Source of the DNA: Atherix ibis
Taxonomy: Eukaryota; Arthropoda; Insecta; Diptera; Athericidae
Assembly (NCBI GenBank): GCA_958298945.1
Contig: OY282609.1
Span: forward strand, 10,026,326 to 10,090,325
Length of the DNA stretch: 64,000 nucleotides
Reading direction: 5' to 3'
Translations under genes and position numbers: made by a program
Part shown: piece after piece, positions 22,346-34,418 of the stretch
Layout of the letters: every line of letters begins with the position of its first letter
Position numbering within the stretch: position 1 is the stretch's first letter
The notes under the pieces: model-generated
Database searches by the model: none
What the model was told of the DNA's origin: nothing
The model's input: only the letters and a program-made list of their open reading frames with translations

Positions 22346-22795
22346 TATTTAAAAAATCGAGACACCTGGTTATTACAGAATGTTAATTTTTTTAGAAAAT
22401 TTTTCAATTTTAACGCACTATTATGTAACAAAATAATATATCAAATCAAATGGCCTAATTTATACCAATTAAATATTATCCACAATAATATTTTTATTTT
22501 AGGAGCTATCAAATTATAGAACTGGCTAGTACTGAAAACAGGATATTTTTAAGAATATTTCAGATAATCTGTACTTTTTTACTTGTTGTATTTGAAAAAC
22601 ATAATAAGAAAAGGACATTTTATCATAAAAAATAATCATTTAGCAGTGAAAAGAACTGAACACAACAACTGATTTTTATTCGAAAATGCTCCCTAATTTC
22701 TAATTAGATAATTTTTTAATGACCGACACGGATTTTGCCACATGGATAAGAGTGCCCCTCCGATATAATAGATCACGGCCATGCCCTTTTTCAAT
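22346..22795. other. No recognisable gene
   Basis: AT-rich sequence. The last 90 bases before the J2 element are less AT-rich but match nothing I know. Confidence 0.3.
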
Positions 22796-22799
22796 GCGT

Positions 22800-23907
22800 T
22801 TTTATATAAACAAGGGTAGTAATACATTCAACCGCAGAAATTAAAGTAGCACTGGAAGCTATGAAAGTAGCTGTCAATAAACTGACAAAATACTATAAGG
22901 AATGGGGTCTTCAAGTAAACATTCCAAAGTCAGAGTGCTTGTGTATCACGAAGAAGAAATTCGTAGATTGCGGTTCTGGGGATAAGGGTGACTCGTTAAT
23001 GAGGCGCGTAGAAAATCTTAGGTATCTAGGATTGAATCTCAACAAGAACCTCAAATTCAACTCCTTCGTCAGGGATAAAATTAAAAAAGCTAACGGCATA
23101 TTTTGCAGGCTTCTGAGAATATATCGCTCACAAATCCTACGCAAGGACGTTAAACTTATTATTTATATACAATTTATAAGAGCGTACCTATACTACGGCT
23201 TCCCCATCTGATCATCTATTTCCCCAACGGTAGCAACTGAACTGCACAGGTTGGAAAGGAAGATCTTACGAAAAGCCACAGGGCTCGGAAGATCTATACA
23301 TACAAAAAAGTTTATTTCCAATGACAGGTTATACCGGGAGGCAGGCGTTTCCCCATTTATAGTATGGCAAATGGGGATAATACACAAATGGGTGAAGTCA
23401 TTAGCCCATCATCAAAACAGGGAAGTTAGGCAGCTGACGGAAGACAACTTACTGGAGACCTTGAGGAACAACAAGTACCTGTTACCGTTACTTCTAGTGA
23501 AGTACACAAAAAAAGCTCTGAAGCAACGGCTCCAGATGTACAAGAAGAAGCCAAAGGGACAATATCGAGGGTAGCAACTACACTACACGAGGTCGGAAGC
23601 ACCGAAGGATATCAAGAGGACACGTCTAACGCAGTAGTCGCTGGATGTAAACTAGTTTTAAGAATAATTGTAAAATGCATGTTTAGTTTATAAGAGTAGA
23701 ATTAAGCTTTAAGGTTAGGTCTTAAGATGTAAGCATGTTTTTCAAAATGTCAAGTTAAGTTAATTAAAATATCATTTTTACGAGTAGTAGGAATTAATTC
23801 AAATAATTGAGCTAGGATTAAATATTCTTAAGAGAAAATAGTATTAAGATTGTATTAGATAAATATATAAATATTAATGTTAGGCAATAAAATAAAGTAA
23901 AGTAAGG
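22800..23907 (+). mobile_element. J2 Jockey-like LINE relic, copy A, 5'-truncated
   Basis: The plus strand codes for the end of a Jockey-like polymerase. The frame at 22845-23211 reads LTKYYKEWGLQVNIPKSECL, then ENLRYLGLNLNKNLKFNSFV and ANGIFCRLLRIYRSQILRKD, and stops after YGFPI at 23211. The frame at 23251-23574 reads LERKILRKATGLGRS and WQMGIIHKWVKSLAHHQNRE. The thumb-domain pattern (NIPKSE, then RYLGLNLN) identifies a non-LTR reverse transcriptase. The 3' end is the A-rich tail aataaaataaagtaaagtaa at about 23887-23907. A second copy of the same family lies inverted at 53690-54517. J2 is my label and is distinct from J1 in sequence. Confidence 0.8.
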
Positions 23908-24384
23908 CGTCACCACTAACGGAAGTCACATTAGATCCCTTATTTTGGTTTTGATAAATTGGTTACGTTTATATGGACATTATTGACATTTTTTTTTACA
24001 TGTTTTCGTTTTAATAGTTTTTTTTTTACTTTAAATAACCTTATAGAAAATATTACGATAAAAAAAACTATTTTCAAAAAATTTAGCACAAGTGATTTTT
24101 ATTTAACAAAATTTCTTTTTTTAATGGAATAAAAATTGTGTCCTTTCAAATAATGTGTTGTTTTTTTTAAAAGTATAAAAAAAATATTTTTTTGTATACT
24201 AGTATTTAACAAAAAATAAAATAGAAAAATTTTTATTCGAAAATTAATGTCATAAATGTGATTTGGTAAAATAATTGACTTTTCTTTTGAATAAAAAAAA
24301 ACTCATAACTAAGAAATATCCTTAAAAGAGATAATCATTTAATATAAAGAGTGCTTGTGAATTTTTACTGCTCCTTTTATAGGG
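23908..24384. other. No recognisable gene
   Basis: AT-rich, homopolymer-rich sequence. Confidence 0.35.
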
Positions 24385-24470
24385 TAAAAATTGACTATTG
24401 ACGTATCCACCGATAGGGAAATGAGCCTCATCGCCTAAGAAAATTTTGTACAAAAAATCACCATCCAAAA
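24385..24470 (-). mobile_element. Short DD41D-type transposase fragment
   Basis: The minus strand reads GDFLYKIFLGDEAHFPIGG then YVNSQF. This aligns with FYRKIIFSVEAHFHLGGYVNKQ of the element at 57255-58454. Only the block around the first catalytic Asp (here GDEAHF) survives. Confidence 0.55.
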
Positions 24471-24808
24471 CTGATTATTTTAGCAGCCAATGCTATACTT
24501 TACAATTAATTAACAAATATTATAAATTAATTAATAATATTCTTAGAATTATTGTGAATTTCAGTAAATTATTGGTAGGAGTAGTGCGTGACCTTTTATA
24601 ATTTGGTGAACTTTTGATAAAGTGACTTTCTTTGATATTCTTCCGAGAATTGAGAAGTAATTTTTAGAGAATTTAACTTTTGGTAACTGTAATAAAATAA
24701 ATTTTTAAATTTAATTTTATTTATGTAAATTTAACGTCAATCAAATAAATTAAATATTTGCAAATATTATTTTTCCTATTTTTTATTTAGAAAAAAAACT
24801 TTGATTAC

Positions 24809-25992
24809 ACGGCAATTGTTCGTTTAATTGTACGAACAGTTCGTCGGTATATTACATTGATCGTGTAATTGCACGCGTTTTGCGTATACATGCACAATTT
24901 TTGCTCGGGGAAAGAATGGAAAAGGGTAAATATAGTGAACCTATACATGATGAAATCGTGTGTCTTCGTATATGCTCGTAAATATATGTGTTTCATCTTT
25001 AATTCAATTTTTTAGAAATTTATATTTATTATGATGCAAGTTTTTGCTTAACGTGTTGAAAATGCTCATTTTCGGGCAAAAATTATGTTAAAAAATTGTT
25101 AAAACGAGAAAAAATTTTATTTTTTAAAATAAGATTATTGCCATGGAATATGAAATGATAAATACTAAATTTAAAATAAAAAATATTTTATTTGAAATAA
25201 CAAATTATGAATAAGAGATGAAAAACATATATTACATATGATGCCGTTCATGTTGCTCGTTGCGAACTCATCATTTGCGCATTTTTTATTTGGATATTTA
25301 TCAATTCGCATATTTACTCTATGCCTGCATATTCATTCTTTCGTATTTATTGTATTTTATTTAGGATAAATTTTATTAAATTTATTACTTTAATATTTAT
25401 TATTTAAAATTAAAGTTTACTTGATGAAAATTTTAAAAAAAAGGTAGCAAAAGCTAGTGTAGTGTTATATTGAGTGAAAAATTGTTTGCGTATAAATTTA
25501 TAAATACAGTGCCAGTGGAACATGAAATATTAATGTTGATATTACTGTTGAAATATTAAAATAAAATATAAAATGTTTACTGAAATAAATACAATAAATG
25601 AACTTAAATAATCAAAATAAATAAATAAATGTGACGTATAAAGTACATAAAATAAAAACAGCAGTAACCAGCCAGATAATTCACCAATAAAAAAATGCAC
25701 GAACCGTTTGCGCGATCAAAAATATATTTAAAAATCATAAAAATCATCTTTGCTTGTGAAAATTGCTCGTGCATTGCGATTCATTATTTTTGTAGATATT
25801 TATTCAACTGATTACACTATAATTAGACTGATCGTGTAATATACAAACTTTGTTTACGGTAAATCTGTACAATCTCATGTACACGCAAAATGCGTACGTG
25901 CTTGCGCATATACGAGTATTACACTGTCAGACGTGCAAAAAATGGAAAATTTTACGTTTAGATCGTGTATTAGACGCACGGTGTAATTTAAG
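24809..25992. mobile_element. Possible nonautonomous element with long, degenerate inverted ends
   Basis: The left side begins ttacacggc and the right side ends with the complement of ttacaccgtgc. Further in, the left strand reads cgttttgcgtatacatg, and the reverse complement of the right side reads gcattttgcgtgtacatg. The word gatcgtgta recurs at both sides (near 24859, 25831 and 25963). The centre has no coding potential that I can see. The ends are imperfect and I found no target duplication, so this is tentative. Confidence 0.3.
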
Positions 25993-26520
25993 CTAAAGAA
26001 ATCTGAAACATTTTTGAAAGTACTCACAAAACTGTTTGGTTGTTTGTCTGAAAGAAGAGTCATGATTTGTAGCGCCATAACTTTGAGTTCATATTCTGAC
26101 AGTATTGGGCCTACTTTCTTTTTCATTCTTAATTTATAGAATATTTTCATGTTTGCGGAGTGCAAGGAGGATGGCATTCCAAACTGATTTTATTATGAAT
26201 CAGGTTTTTTTTTTGCTAAGCCCCAGGGGGGTGGGGTAGGTTTTGTAAGAAATTTGCAATATTAATTTATTTGTAAATCAATTTTTTTTTGTTTTTATTA
26301 TATGAGGAAAAAAAACGATGCAAAGAAAGTAATTTCTTTGTCTTTTTATGAGAAAAAAAAATTCAATACTAAAAGGTGAGTTAATTCTTACAGAAATTTA
26401 AGTGAACTTGCCTCTCAAATATAGTGTTTTACTTGCTTTTATGAAATATTTTATTTTTAATAAATCAGGTTTTATTTCTGAATAATATCTAGTATTTTTG
26501 GGATAAAATCTGATATATTC

Positions 26521-26587
26521 GAAATCAGTTCATATTTTTAAATATACCAAAAATCTGAGAAATCAGTTCATATTTTTAAATATACCA
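26521..26587. repeat. Tandem duplication, 38-bp period
   Basis: The segment gaaatcagttcatattttta at 26521 is repeated at 26559, each copy continuing aatatacca. Confidence 0.85.
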
Positions 26588-26908
26588 GATTTTAAATATA
26601 AAAAATTTCTCAATAAAATTTAGTTAATTATAAGTTAAGATTTTCAGATAGTATTTTGTTTTTTTTTTTTTTTTAAATAATTATTATCTTATTTAGAATT
26701 TAAAAATATTTAATATTGATCTATTATTCATTACTTTGGAGTTTAATTTTGTTAATTATATTTGCTGAGTTTAGTGTGACCGTTTAGTTAAATATAATAC
26801 TACGAAAGTTAGTGTATTAAATATATTATTTTTAATTGATGCTATTATAATTTTCATTAAAATTAAATTGCTGTAATATATTAAAAAACTATTTTTATTG
26901 CTATTATT

Positions 26909-26998
26909 CAGCTTCTCGGTTTCTTTTTTTTGGGATATTGTAGACAGTACAATTTCAGCTTCTCGGTTTCTTTTTTTAGGGATATTGTAGACAGTACT
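26909..26998. repeat. Tandem duplication, 47-bp period
   Basis: The block cagcttctcggtttcttttt starts at 26909 and again at 26956, each copy ending gggatattgtagacagtac. A minus-strand ORF across both copies is a by-product. Confidence 0.9.
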
Positions 26999-28640
26999 GA
27001 TATGATGGCCTTTCATTGTCTTCTGATCTTGGAGAACAAACAAAAGATCAGGTGATCTAACTATTTTTTTCTTATAATAAAAAAAAAGTCCTTTTTATAG
27101 AAAAGTTCCTAAAAGGCTCCAGATTTATATCAATTTTTGATGTCAAATACCTCCCTGAATAAAATCCGTATACCAGTACTTCTCCTGATTATTACGCGAT
27201 CCTATAGAGGGTGATAAGTAAGGGTCATAATAATCTCTCTATGGGATCCCATGATAACGAATGAAGTTGGAGTATTTCCAGATCACTTTTAGTGATACAA
27301 TAATCTCAATTCTTTTCTACCATGCCTTATAAGATTTTAATTGAATTAAAATTTCCTTTTCCAAACAAATTAAAAATTCTCAATGTCAATTTTTATTGAT
27401 TACAATATTATTATTTCATTTCAAAATTGCACAAAACTTTTTCTATTTAAAAATACAAAAATAAATAAATAAAATTGTTTAACTAGAAAATTGTCTTTAT
27501 TACTTGTCATCGTCTGGGGTTTATCTAATTTGAATAATCAATTTTGTTAAATAAATTCGTTTTTGCATAAAAATTGTACTAAATTGAAAATTATTTGCAT
27601 CAATTTAAAAGATCCAAATGAAAAATGTAACTTTAGTTTCCATTCTATTTAATAACCAACAATCGTTATTGGCAATAATCTTAAGTATCAATACTCTAAA
27701 TCGCATGGAACTACTATCGATTTGGTAACAGAGACAATTCAAAGGGAAATAAAGCCACTAGTTGCCGGCTAAAATCAGATAGAACATTAGACAGATTTTC
27801 GCTGATTTATTTACGACCAAAATCTGGATAGATACACACAGACTTCGATTAGAATCAATAGGAATGAACAGGGCGGCAATCATTGAAAATTGGTTAATAT
27901 TACCAATACTGGAAGGAGTAGTGAGTCGCGTAATCTAATATGGTCTAAATTAATTCGGCTTCATTTGTTCACATTCCTCCGATTTATCGATATCCGTCAA
28001 TGTATCCGGATTTGGTTGAATATTTTCCTAACATCATCAAATGATCTTTTCTCAGACTGTCGATGACGGAATAGTTCTTCTTCAAAGGCGAATAACCCAA
28101 GCGTGAAACGTTCACTTTCCAACAAGACCAAAAAATATATGGTGCTCTATTTCATCTAAGATTGGGGCATATCAATATTGAGCATAAAATAATAAAAATG
28201 AAAATGGACGCAGAATGCCGGCTAAGCAATCAGAAATGCGTGTATCGTGCGGCATATGATGAATTCTCATAAATATTCTGAACACAATATGCGAATGCCA
28301 ATTGAATATTGAATTTGTATCATTTCCGTTTGTGTAACTCATCCCCTCAACACACACACACACATGTCCTCGTACTTTCTATTCTGCCATCACTTTCTTT
28401 TTATCATATCAGTTAAAATATTTTTATTTCATTTCATAAAAATCAAGGATACCCCATAAACATTAAGATTATATAAAAACAAACAAAAAAAAACAAATAA
28501 AAACAAAAATGACAAAAATATATCAGCTTGTAAATGGAAATATGAAAATATGGGGATGAGGAAGATATGGAGACATTTCTCATTTGCGTTAGTTTGTTAG
28601 TATTGCATGAGTAGATTGTTTATAGAAAAAAAAAGCTTAC
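26999..28640. other. Probable intron of the GABA-B receptor gene
   Basis: Sequence immediately 3' of the receptor exon on the minus strand. No other receptor exon is visible. It contains a short AC dinucleotide run at 28350-28364. Confidence 0.4.
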
Positions 28641-28857
28641 CAATAAAAAACCAAACGTATGCACGTCCATAAAGCTGTTGTTTATACATTTCGCACAGGA
28701 CACGACGTGCGGCAACTACATAAAAAAGTCCTACAATTATTCTGGCATCCTGTCGTCTCAGATTTCTAACAGCATCGGTAGGATCCGATAGAAATGATTG
28801 TCTTGTCACAATTTCAATGCCAGCTTCTAAACATCGATTTTCGAGATCCTCAACCGT
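28641..28857 (-). CDS. GABA-B-R1: Metabotropic GABA-B receptor subunit 1, one internal exon
   Basis: The receptor is a class C G-protein-coupled receptor in the neuronal plasma membrane. Subunit 1 binds GABA in its extracellular Venus-flytrap domain and signals as a dimer with subunit 2. This exon codes for 72 residues of that domain: [20 protein letters not shown], then [40 protein letters not shown] and [12 protein letters not shown]. From memory of the family this is almost identical to insect GABA-B-R1 and clearly related to the vertebrate form ([19 protein letters not shown]). On the minus strand it is bordered by a tcaatttcag acceptor (AG at 28858-28859) and a gtaagc donor (GT at 28639-28640). 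It enters in phase 0 and leaves in phase 1 after the first base of a Gly codon. The frame is intact and the exon is surrounded by transposon debris, so it appears to be under strong constraint. I found no flanking exons. Confidence 0.95.
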
Positions 28858-29500
28858 CTGAAATTGACAAAACAAAATAATTAAGAATAATTCGATATTA
28901 CAAATACTAGAATTCATTTCTAAAATGGATTCTTTTATTTATTTCTAATAACTAAAATTTATTTATTCATTTATTTATGCATAGATTCTTATATATTTTA
29001 TGAATAATTCAGTAAGGATTATTTACTTTGGATACGAATATTTGAAGATTCCTTCTATATTATTATCCTTCTTTAAATGTGATTTAATCTTTTTAATATG
29101 AATTTGATTATTTAAATATATATATCATGTATGGATGTGTAAGTAAACCATTTTTTTCATATTTTAAAACTATCCGATTTTCTGCCCTTTAAAAAAGGAT
29201 ATTTTACGATAAAAGTTTATTTAACTTTCCTATTACAAATTTGCTGAAAGTTTTCAACGTACAAATAAACAAACTTTCAGTAAATTTTTAATATGAAGGT
29301 TAAAAAAACTTTTGTACTAAAATATCCTTTTTCTAGTATAAAAAAAAAACAAAAGAATTCAGCTAAAAATTTTGAAATAAGTGAAAATCCAAAGAAAAAA
29401 GCTTTTTTTTATAACATAAAATCAATAAGATTATTGAAATGTCTGTCATGAGACTTCTTGCAGGACTTGATTGTTTTGAGGTGATTTTTGATGACTTTTT
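28858..29500. other. Probable intron 5' of the receptor exon
   Basis: AT-rich sequence with no frame of note; likely intron upstream of the receptor exon on the minus strand. Confidence 0.4.
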
Positions 29501-29504
29501 CAAA

Positions 29505-29960
29505 ATTTATTCGTTTATTACTTGTTGGATGCTGTTTTTTTATATGCTTTAAATAAGAGTGAAATAACAACCGTAGTACAACTTTACAACAACAAAAACT
29601 GCAACGGCGTCAAATCGCACGATCTTGAAGTCAAATGGACACGACCAAATCTCGAAATTATATGTCCTGGGAACTTTTCTGCAATAAATCCAAAATTTAA
29701 CATGTTTTTTGAAGGGATAACCTTAAAAAAATGGCGGTCATTATAAGGCTGTAGGGCTCAGAATTGACAATAACAGTCCATTCTTGTTCCTTTTTAAAGA
29801 AACTCATCATAATGACACTTTCATACTAAAATGCAAACCAGATAGTCACTTTTCCCGACTACCATAGCTTACCCATATATACATGGGGATTTTTAAAGCC
29901 TCATATAAGGTTTTTTTGTTGATTGATGTATCCACTGTCCATAATCCTCCCTTTTTTTAA
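29505..29960 (-). mobile_element. DD41D-type mariner relic
   Basis: Read on the minus strand, the 5' side has SGYINQQKN (compare GYVNKQ after the first catalytic block). EWTVIVNSEPYSLIMTAI (compare TVTVNGERYRPLIT) follows near 29760, and EKFPGHIISRFGRVHL then TSRSCDLTPLQFLL near 29610-29680. The last block should end LTPLDYF or LTPLDFF, and here the third catalytic Asp has become Gln. Much of the middle is out of frame. No terminal repeats recognised. Confidence 0.72.
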
Positions 29961-29999
29961 AACTTTTTTACAGATATTTACAACGACACATAAGTAACT

Positions 30000-30880
30000 A
30001 AGAGTAGTTATTCAACGAGCGTCGACAATTGTACGGTTTTTTTTTGATTGAAGGGTTTAAATTCGGCGGAAATTAGAATGGATAGTAGGGCCCCAGAATT
30101 CTAGTCCGTAAGTCCATATTGGTTTCAGTATAAACAAAGTACTTTGTTGTCTATCGTAAATTAGGAATATTTGTCTAGAAGTCGAAGTAGTTGTAGGTAT
30201 CGTCTTTTGAGTTCTGGTCCTTGAAGTCTTGTATGTGGGTTCCATGTCAAACGTTTGTCTAGTTTTACTCCTAGGCACCGAACATTGGAGTTCTGTGGTA
30301 TGGCACTGCCATTAAGGCATTTAGGAGGACATTGACCTTTATTCCTACCTGGTAAACCAGTTCTGGACGGTTTGGATTTGGGATTGGAGAATATTGGAAG
30401 TAACATATATTGGGGATTTTTGCTAGGTGCAGGGCTATCGTCGGCGTATATAGCAAAGAGAGTAGTGGGGCATATTGGGATGTCTGATGCGTGAATATTG
30501 TAGAGGTTGAAGTATACATCCCTGCAGAACACCAGCCAATATCGCAAAGTAATTATTTTAGGACTAGGAAATAGGTAGAACAAAGTCTCTTCTTGAGTTT
30601 CAAGAGTAAACCTGGATGCCAAAGTCTATTAAAAGCTTGACTTATATCAAAGAGGATGCAATGAAATCGATGACTTCATAATGACAATTAAATTTTAGGA
30701 TTAAAATCGGGGATGTAAGCGGTGGAAAACTATTTTTTCCGAAGGATTGAAAGGAGAATTATTGGTGTTAGTGACGCAGGATTTTTTTTATAAGGATTGA
30801 ATGTAGACTTATTGATCTGAAGAAAGTGGAACAGTTTATTGGGCTTAGGGTTAATTTTTATAATAGCAATCTTCTCTTAA
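30000..30880 (-). mobile_element. J1 Jockey-type retrotransposon relic, RT core to thumb
   Basis: Minus-strand frames follow the order of the best J1 copy. The region 30161-30622 contains LYNIHASDIPICPTTLFAIY followed by ADDSPAPSKNP (active-site YADD retained). It then reads CLNGSAIPQNSNVRCLGVKL and DKRLTWNPHT, and RRYLQLLRLLDKYS. A shifted frame at 30057-30160 gives LFILKPIWTYGLEFWGPTIH. Upstream (30640-30880) nucleotide similarity to the copy at 43860-44100 continues without a usable frame. Confidence 0.85.
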
Positions 30881-33875
30881 AGCGCGAAACATGCGTCCGG
30901 CAAAGTCAAAATGTATGCAGACAGTTTTTTTTAATAATTTTAACACGTTATTGGGTACTTAAATTGAAAGCTCGTGAACTAAGCAAATATAATCTTTAAT
31001 AAAATATATTGTTTCACAGTTGTAAACTAAGAGAATTTTATTTTATTTACCACAAAATGGACAGGCTTTTATATAAAACAAAAAATAAAGAATGTCTAAA
31101 ATTGTGTAATGCGAATTCATTCAAACACAAAACTGGGTCCACATGGACTTACGATAAAAAAAATAGATACTGGACTTTAAGTAATTTTTTACTTTATAGA
31201 ACCTATTGAAATAATATTTTCTTTTACAAGAGTTTTTTTGTGAACAATTTTGAAAATATATTAAATTGAAATTATTTTTGAAGAAAAGTACAAAATTTTT
31301 TCTTAAAATCAAATTTTTGTTAGTTGAATTTTTTTTTTTTTAAGATAAGAAATAAAAATATCTAAGAAAAAAAAATATAGTCAAATCCTATCGCGGAAAT
31401 AGAATTTATTTTTAAATTTTCTTTAAAAAAAACTTTGAGTACAAGTAATTTAAATTAGAATTTTGGCAAATTGTTTTTGGTGAAAACTAATGTTTTCAGT
31501 AGAAGCTCACCTGTTTCAATGGAATTTCGTTTTCTGTACTGATCACAGATTAGGATTAAATTCATTCTCAAAGTTACTTAGTAAATTTAAAGATTCCTCT
31601 TTTCCTCCATCAAGAAATTGTGGTTCTTTCTATGTAATGTGATTTTATGATATGATTTACGGAAATAAAACGGACGATAGTATCCTCATGGGGTATTCTT
31701 AATTGTCGCAATTAACACGATTCAAGTTGAGCATTCGATGGAAGAAGACTCCCCGACTTTCCGTTTGCCAATTATACGTACTAACTTCAATCGGATTTGG
31801 TTTTATAAATTAGAAAATTTTCTGTAGCTCGCAGAGTATTGTCAGTGGATGACGGAAGGGAGTAGAATAGTCTTTAAGACCGAAGGAATTCTAGTTAATA
31901 GCATGGATTCGTATCGAAATTGTTACGTTATTATTGTCTGTACGTCCTCGTATTATAATCGGGGAGGATTTTTGTCTTATATTTAAGTAATGTTTGCTTA
32001 AGTGTGGAAGGAAAGTAGATATACACGAACACATGCTTAGCGAAAAGGATACGATTAGGTTGGTGAGGATTGGATTTAGAGGGAATGGAAATCATACCAT
32101 GGAGAATATTCAATATAATGCAGAATTTCGATCTTGTATCTTATGAATTGGGCGGAGGATTCTATTTTTTTTTATTTAATATAAGGTCATATCAAGGACT
32201 AAAACCCGTACTCTAAATATTCTACACAATTAACGATAACATTTCCGTATTTCAAATGTGTTGACATTGGTGTTGGTGTGTTCATTTATATTCACTAGTA
32301 GATGTGATATAGTCCGTAATTGAAAACTGTAGCGATCTCGATTGATTCGATTAATGGAGGTGCAACGATAGTAAGGATTCTCATCATCGATAGTCCGGAG
32401 TAAGGATAGCACGTTCTATTCTGTAGTTTGTAGAGTGTAGAGATGAAATCAACCTTAATTAAACAGTTCTTGGTCGGTGTACATTAGAAGTGGTCGAAAT
32501 CGATTCAAGTTTCAGCTATTATAGTTTTGAAGACTCAAGTTGGTGTTGATTGCAATTGCCGTGTTAATTGTCAACATGAAACTATGCAATCGAAAATGGC
32601 CCTCGTAATGGTGTCAATCGTCATCTACTGAAGTTAGTGTTTCTTGCTTCGTCGGCCATCAACCAACCAGTACGAATACTATCTGAAACTGCAATTATTC
32701 TACTCTGAAAGCTAAATAATTTACACAATTAGACAGTCCCATTAAATTTACATTTCAATGTGGAGTGCAATTTAAATATAGAATATCTAAGAAAAGGATA
32801 CAAATGTACACTCGTATACCCATAAATGTATTCCTTCAATTTATGTAAATTGTCATATCGCAAGCTAGTCTGATTAATCTTAATATCTGTAATTTTTACA
32901 AGAGCGACACAAATGATATAATTTTAGAGTAGACCATTTAAATAATGACAATATTAGTAAATGTGGGTGACAATTTCGTAAAAATTTAACAAATTTTCTC
33001 CATTCATTTTGGCAATTTAAACACGTTATTATCAAATAATACAGCTCCATTATTCCTTCAAACAATAACGTGTATACAACAAACCTTTTGGTTCATCCAC
33101 CTGTGTACTTATGATTCCTAGCTTTTAATATATTTCAACATTACTAGGACATTGGTTGGTTAAATGAAATTTTTTTTAATGATAATAATTTTCACAACCA
33201 CGTGTTTAAATTAATTGGGAATTTTTTTAATTTTTTTTACTATCTTTGTTTTAATATATATTTTTTTGTTGGTATAATTAAAAGCTGTAATGTTTAAGGG
33301 GTTTTTCTGTTTTTATTTCGTTTACTGATTGTTAATGGTGGGGTCTGATATCATCATGTCTCTATAATTATTATTGCATTTAGAAGTGGTGGTAATTTTA
33401 TTTAAATAGGTATTTTTCATTATTATTAAGTATAAAACATTTTAATTAAATATATTACGATGGTTTTTATGTTTACTTTTAGCGGATAATCGTATTTAAC
33501 GTAGGTAATTTCGTTATTTTTATTTCATTTTCAATTTACATTCTTGTATGAATTTTATTCCTGAAAGCACCATTTTTATTATATTTGCATTGATAGTTTT
33601 TTTTCTTTTTAAATAGATTCTTTTATGTAATGAATCTTGTTATTCGATTAACTTAGAGTTAAATTTGGAATAAAAACTTCGAAATGGTTCCAAAATATTA
33701 GTATTCATATCCACCTCGCATAAGGTCATGGAGGATTTTCAGCGTGTAGTTATCCATTTAGCATATATCTTGTACAGGAACAAAAAAATACTGCCCAACC
33801 ATGTCATTTGACTGTGAAAGAGTCCTTTTAATACTATATTTTTCTTAAAATCAAATTTAATCTCTTGAAATATAA
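30881..33875. other. No recognisable gene; some higher-complexity patches
   Basis: From about 31500 to 32800 the sequence is less AT-rich and non-repetitive, with short ORFs such as 32230-32412 minus, but none carries a known motif. It could hold noncoding exon or regulatory sequence of the host gene; nothing in it proves this. Confidence 0.3.
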
Positions 33876-33879
33876 GCAG

Positions 33880-34410
33880 GGGTTTCTCAGGATAGTGTCC
33901 TGAGTCCTTTATTATATAGCATTAGCATACCTAACAATTAAACTAATAATAAAAAATTTAAAGCAGTTAGTTTAATACAAAAACCCTATCATCAAAAACC
34001 CTCTTCCAAATTGGTACAGTAAGTGCAGAGTAAAAGTAAATTAACAGAAATGTGTTCATATCACTTTCACAATCTGCCAAAGACAAATACTATAAAGTTT
34101 ATAGTGTAATTATTCCACCAGAAGACAATAATTCACAGACACAAGATCAAAGCCAATAATCTATTTATATTAAATTACCAACCGTACAATATAATATAGA
34201 ATCCATTTTGGACTTACGGATTTGAATTTTAGGATTTGACAGAGCATTTAAACTCTTTTAGAATTCTGTATAAAAATGCCCCAAATTTTGTGCGTCACCT
34301 ACTGCGACTTTAATATTTCCTTCATACATGAACTATTTATAAAAAATCTTTGCTCAACTACGAAATTAATACCCAACAACATCATGAAAAGTAGTGGACT
34401 CATAATCTGA
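33880..34410 (+). mobile_element. J1 relic, RT motif B to thumb
   Basis: On the plus strand, gcaggggtttctcaggatag and the following bases code for AGVSQDSVLSPLLYSIS, matching AGVPQGSIPGPILYNIY of the best J1 copy (motif B). Nucleotide similarity then continues through ttcacaatctgccaaagaca (HVTFTLC block) and on to catgaactatttataaaa (RELCISR block). The relic ends where a mariner begins. Confidence 0.65.
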
Positions 34411-34418
34411 CTATGCAT

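Noticed and set aside
24805..25990. tRNA genes suggested by short GC-richer words
   Set aside because: I could not fold a cloverleaf or find convincing A and B boxes. The words are better explained by inverted subterminal repeats.
26771..27043. Minus-strand ORF of 90 codons with repeated KK.RE..AEIVLSTI
   Set aside because: The repetition reflects a 47-bp tandem duplication and no family motif is present.
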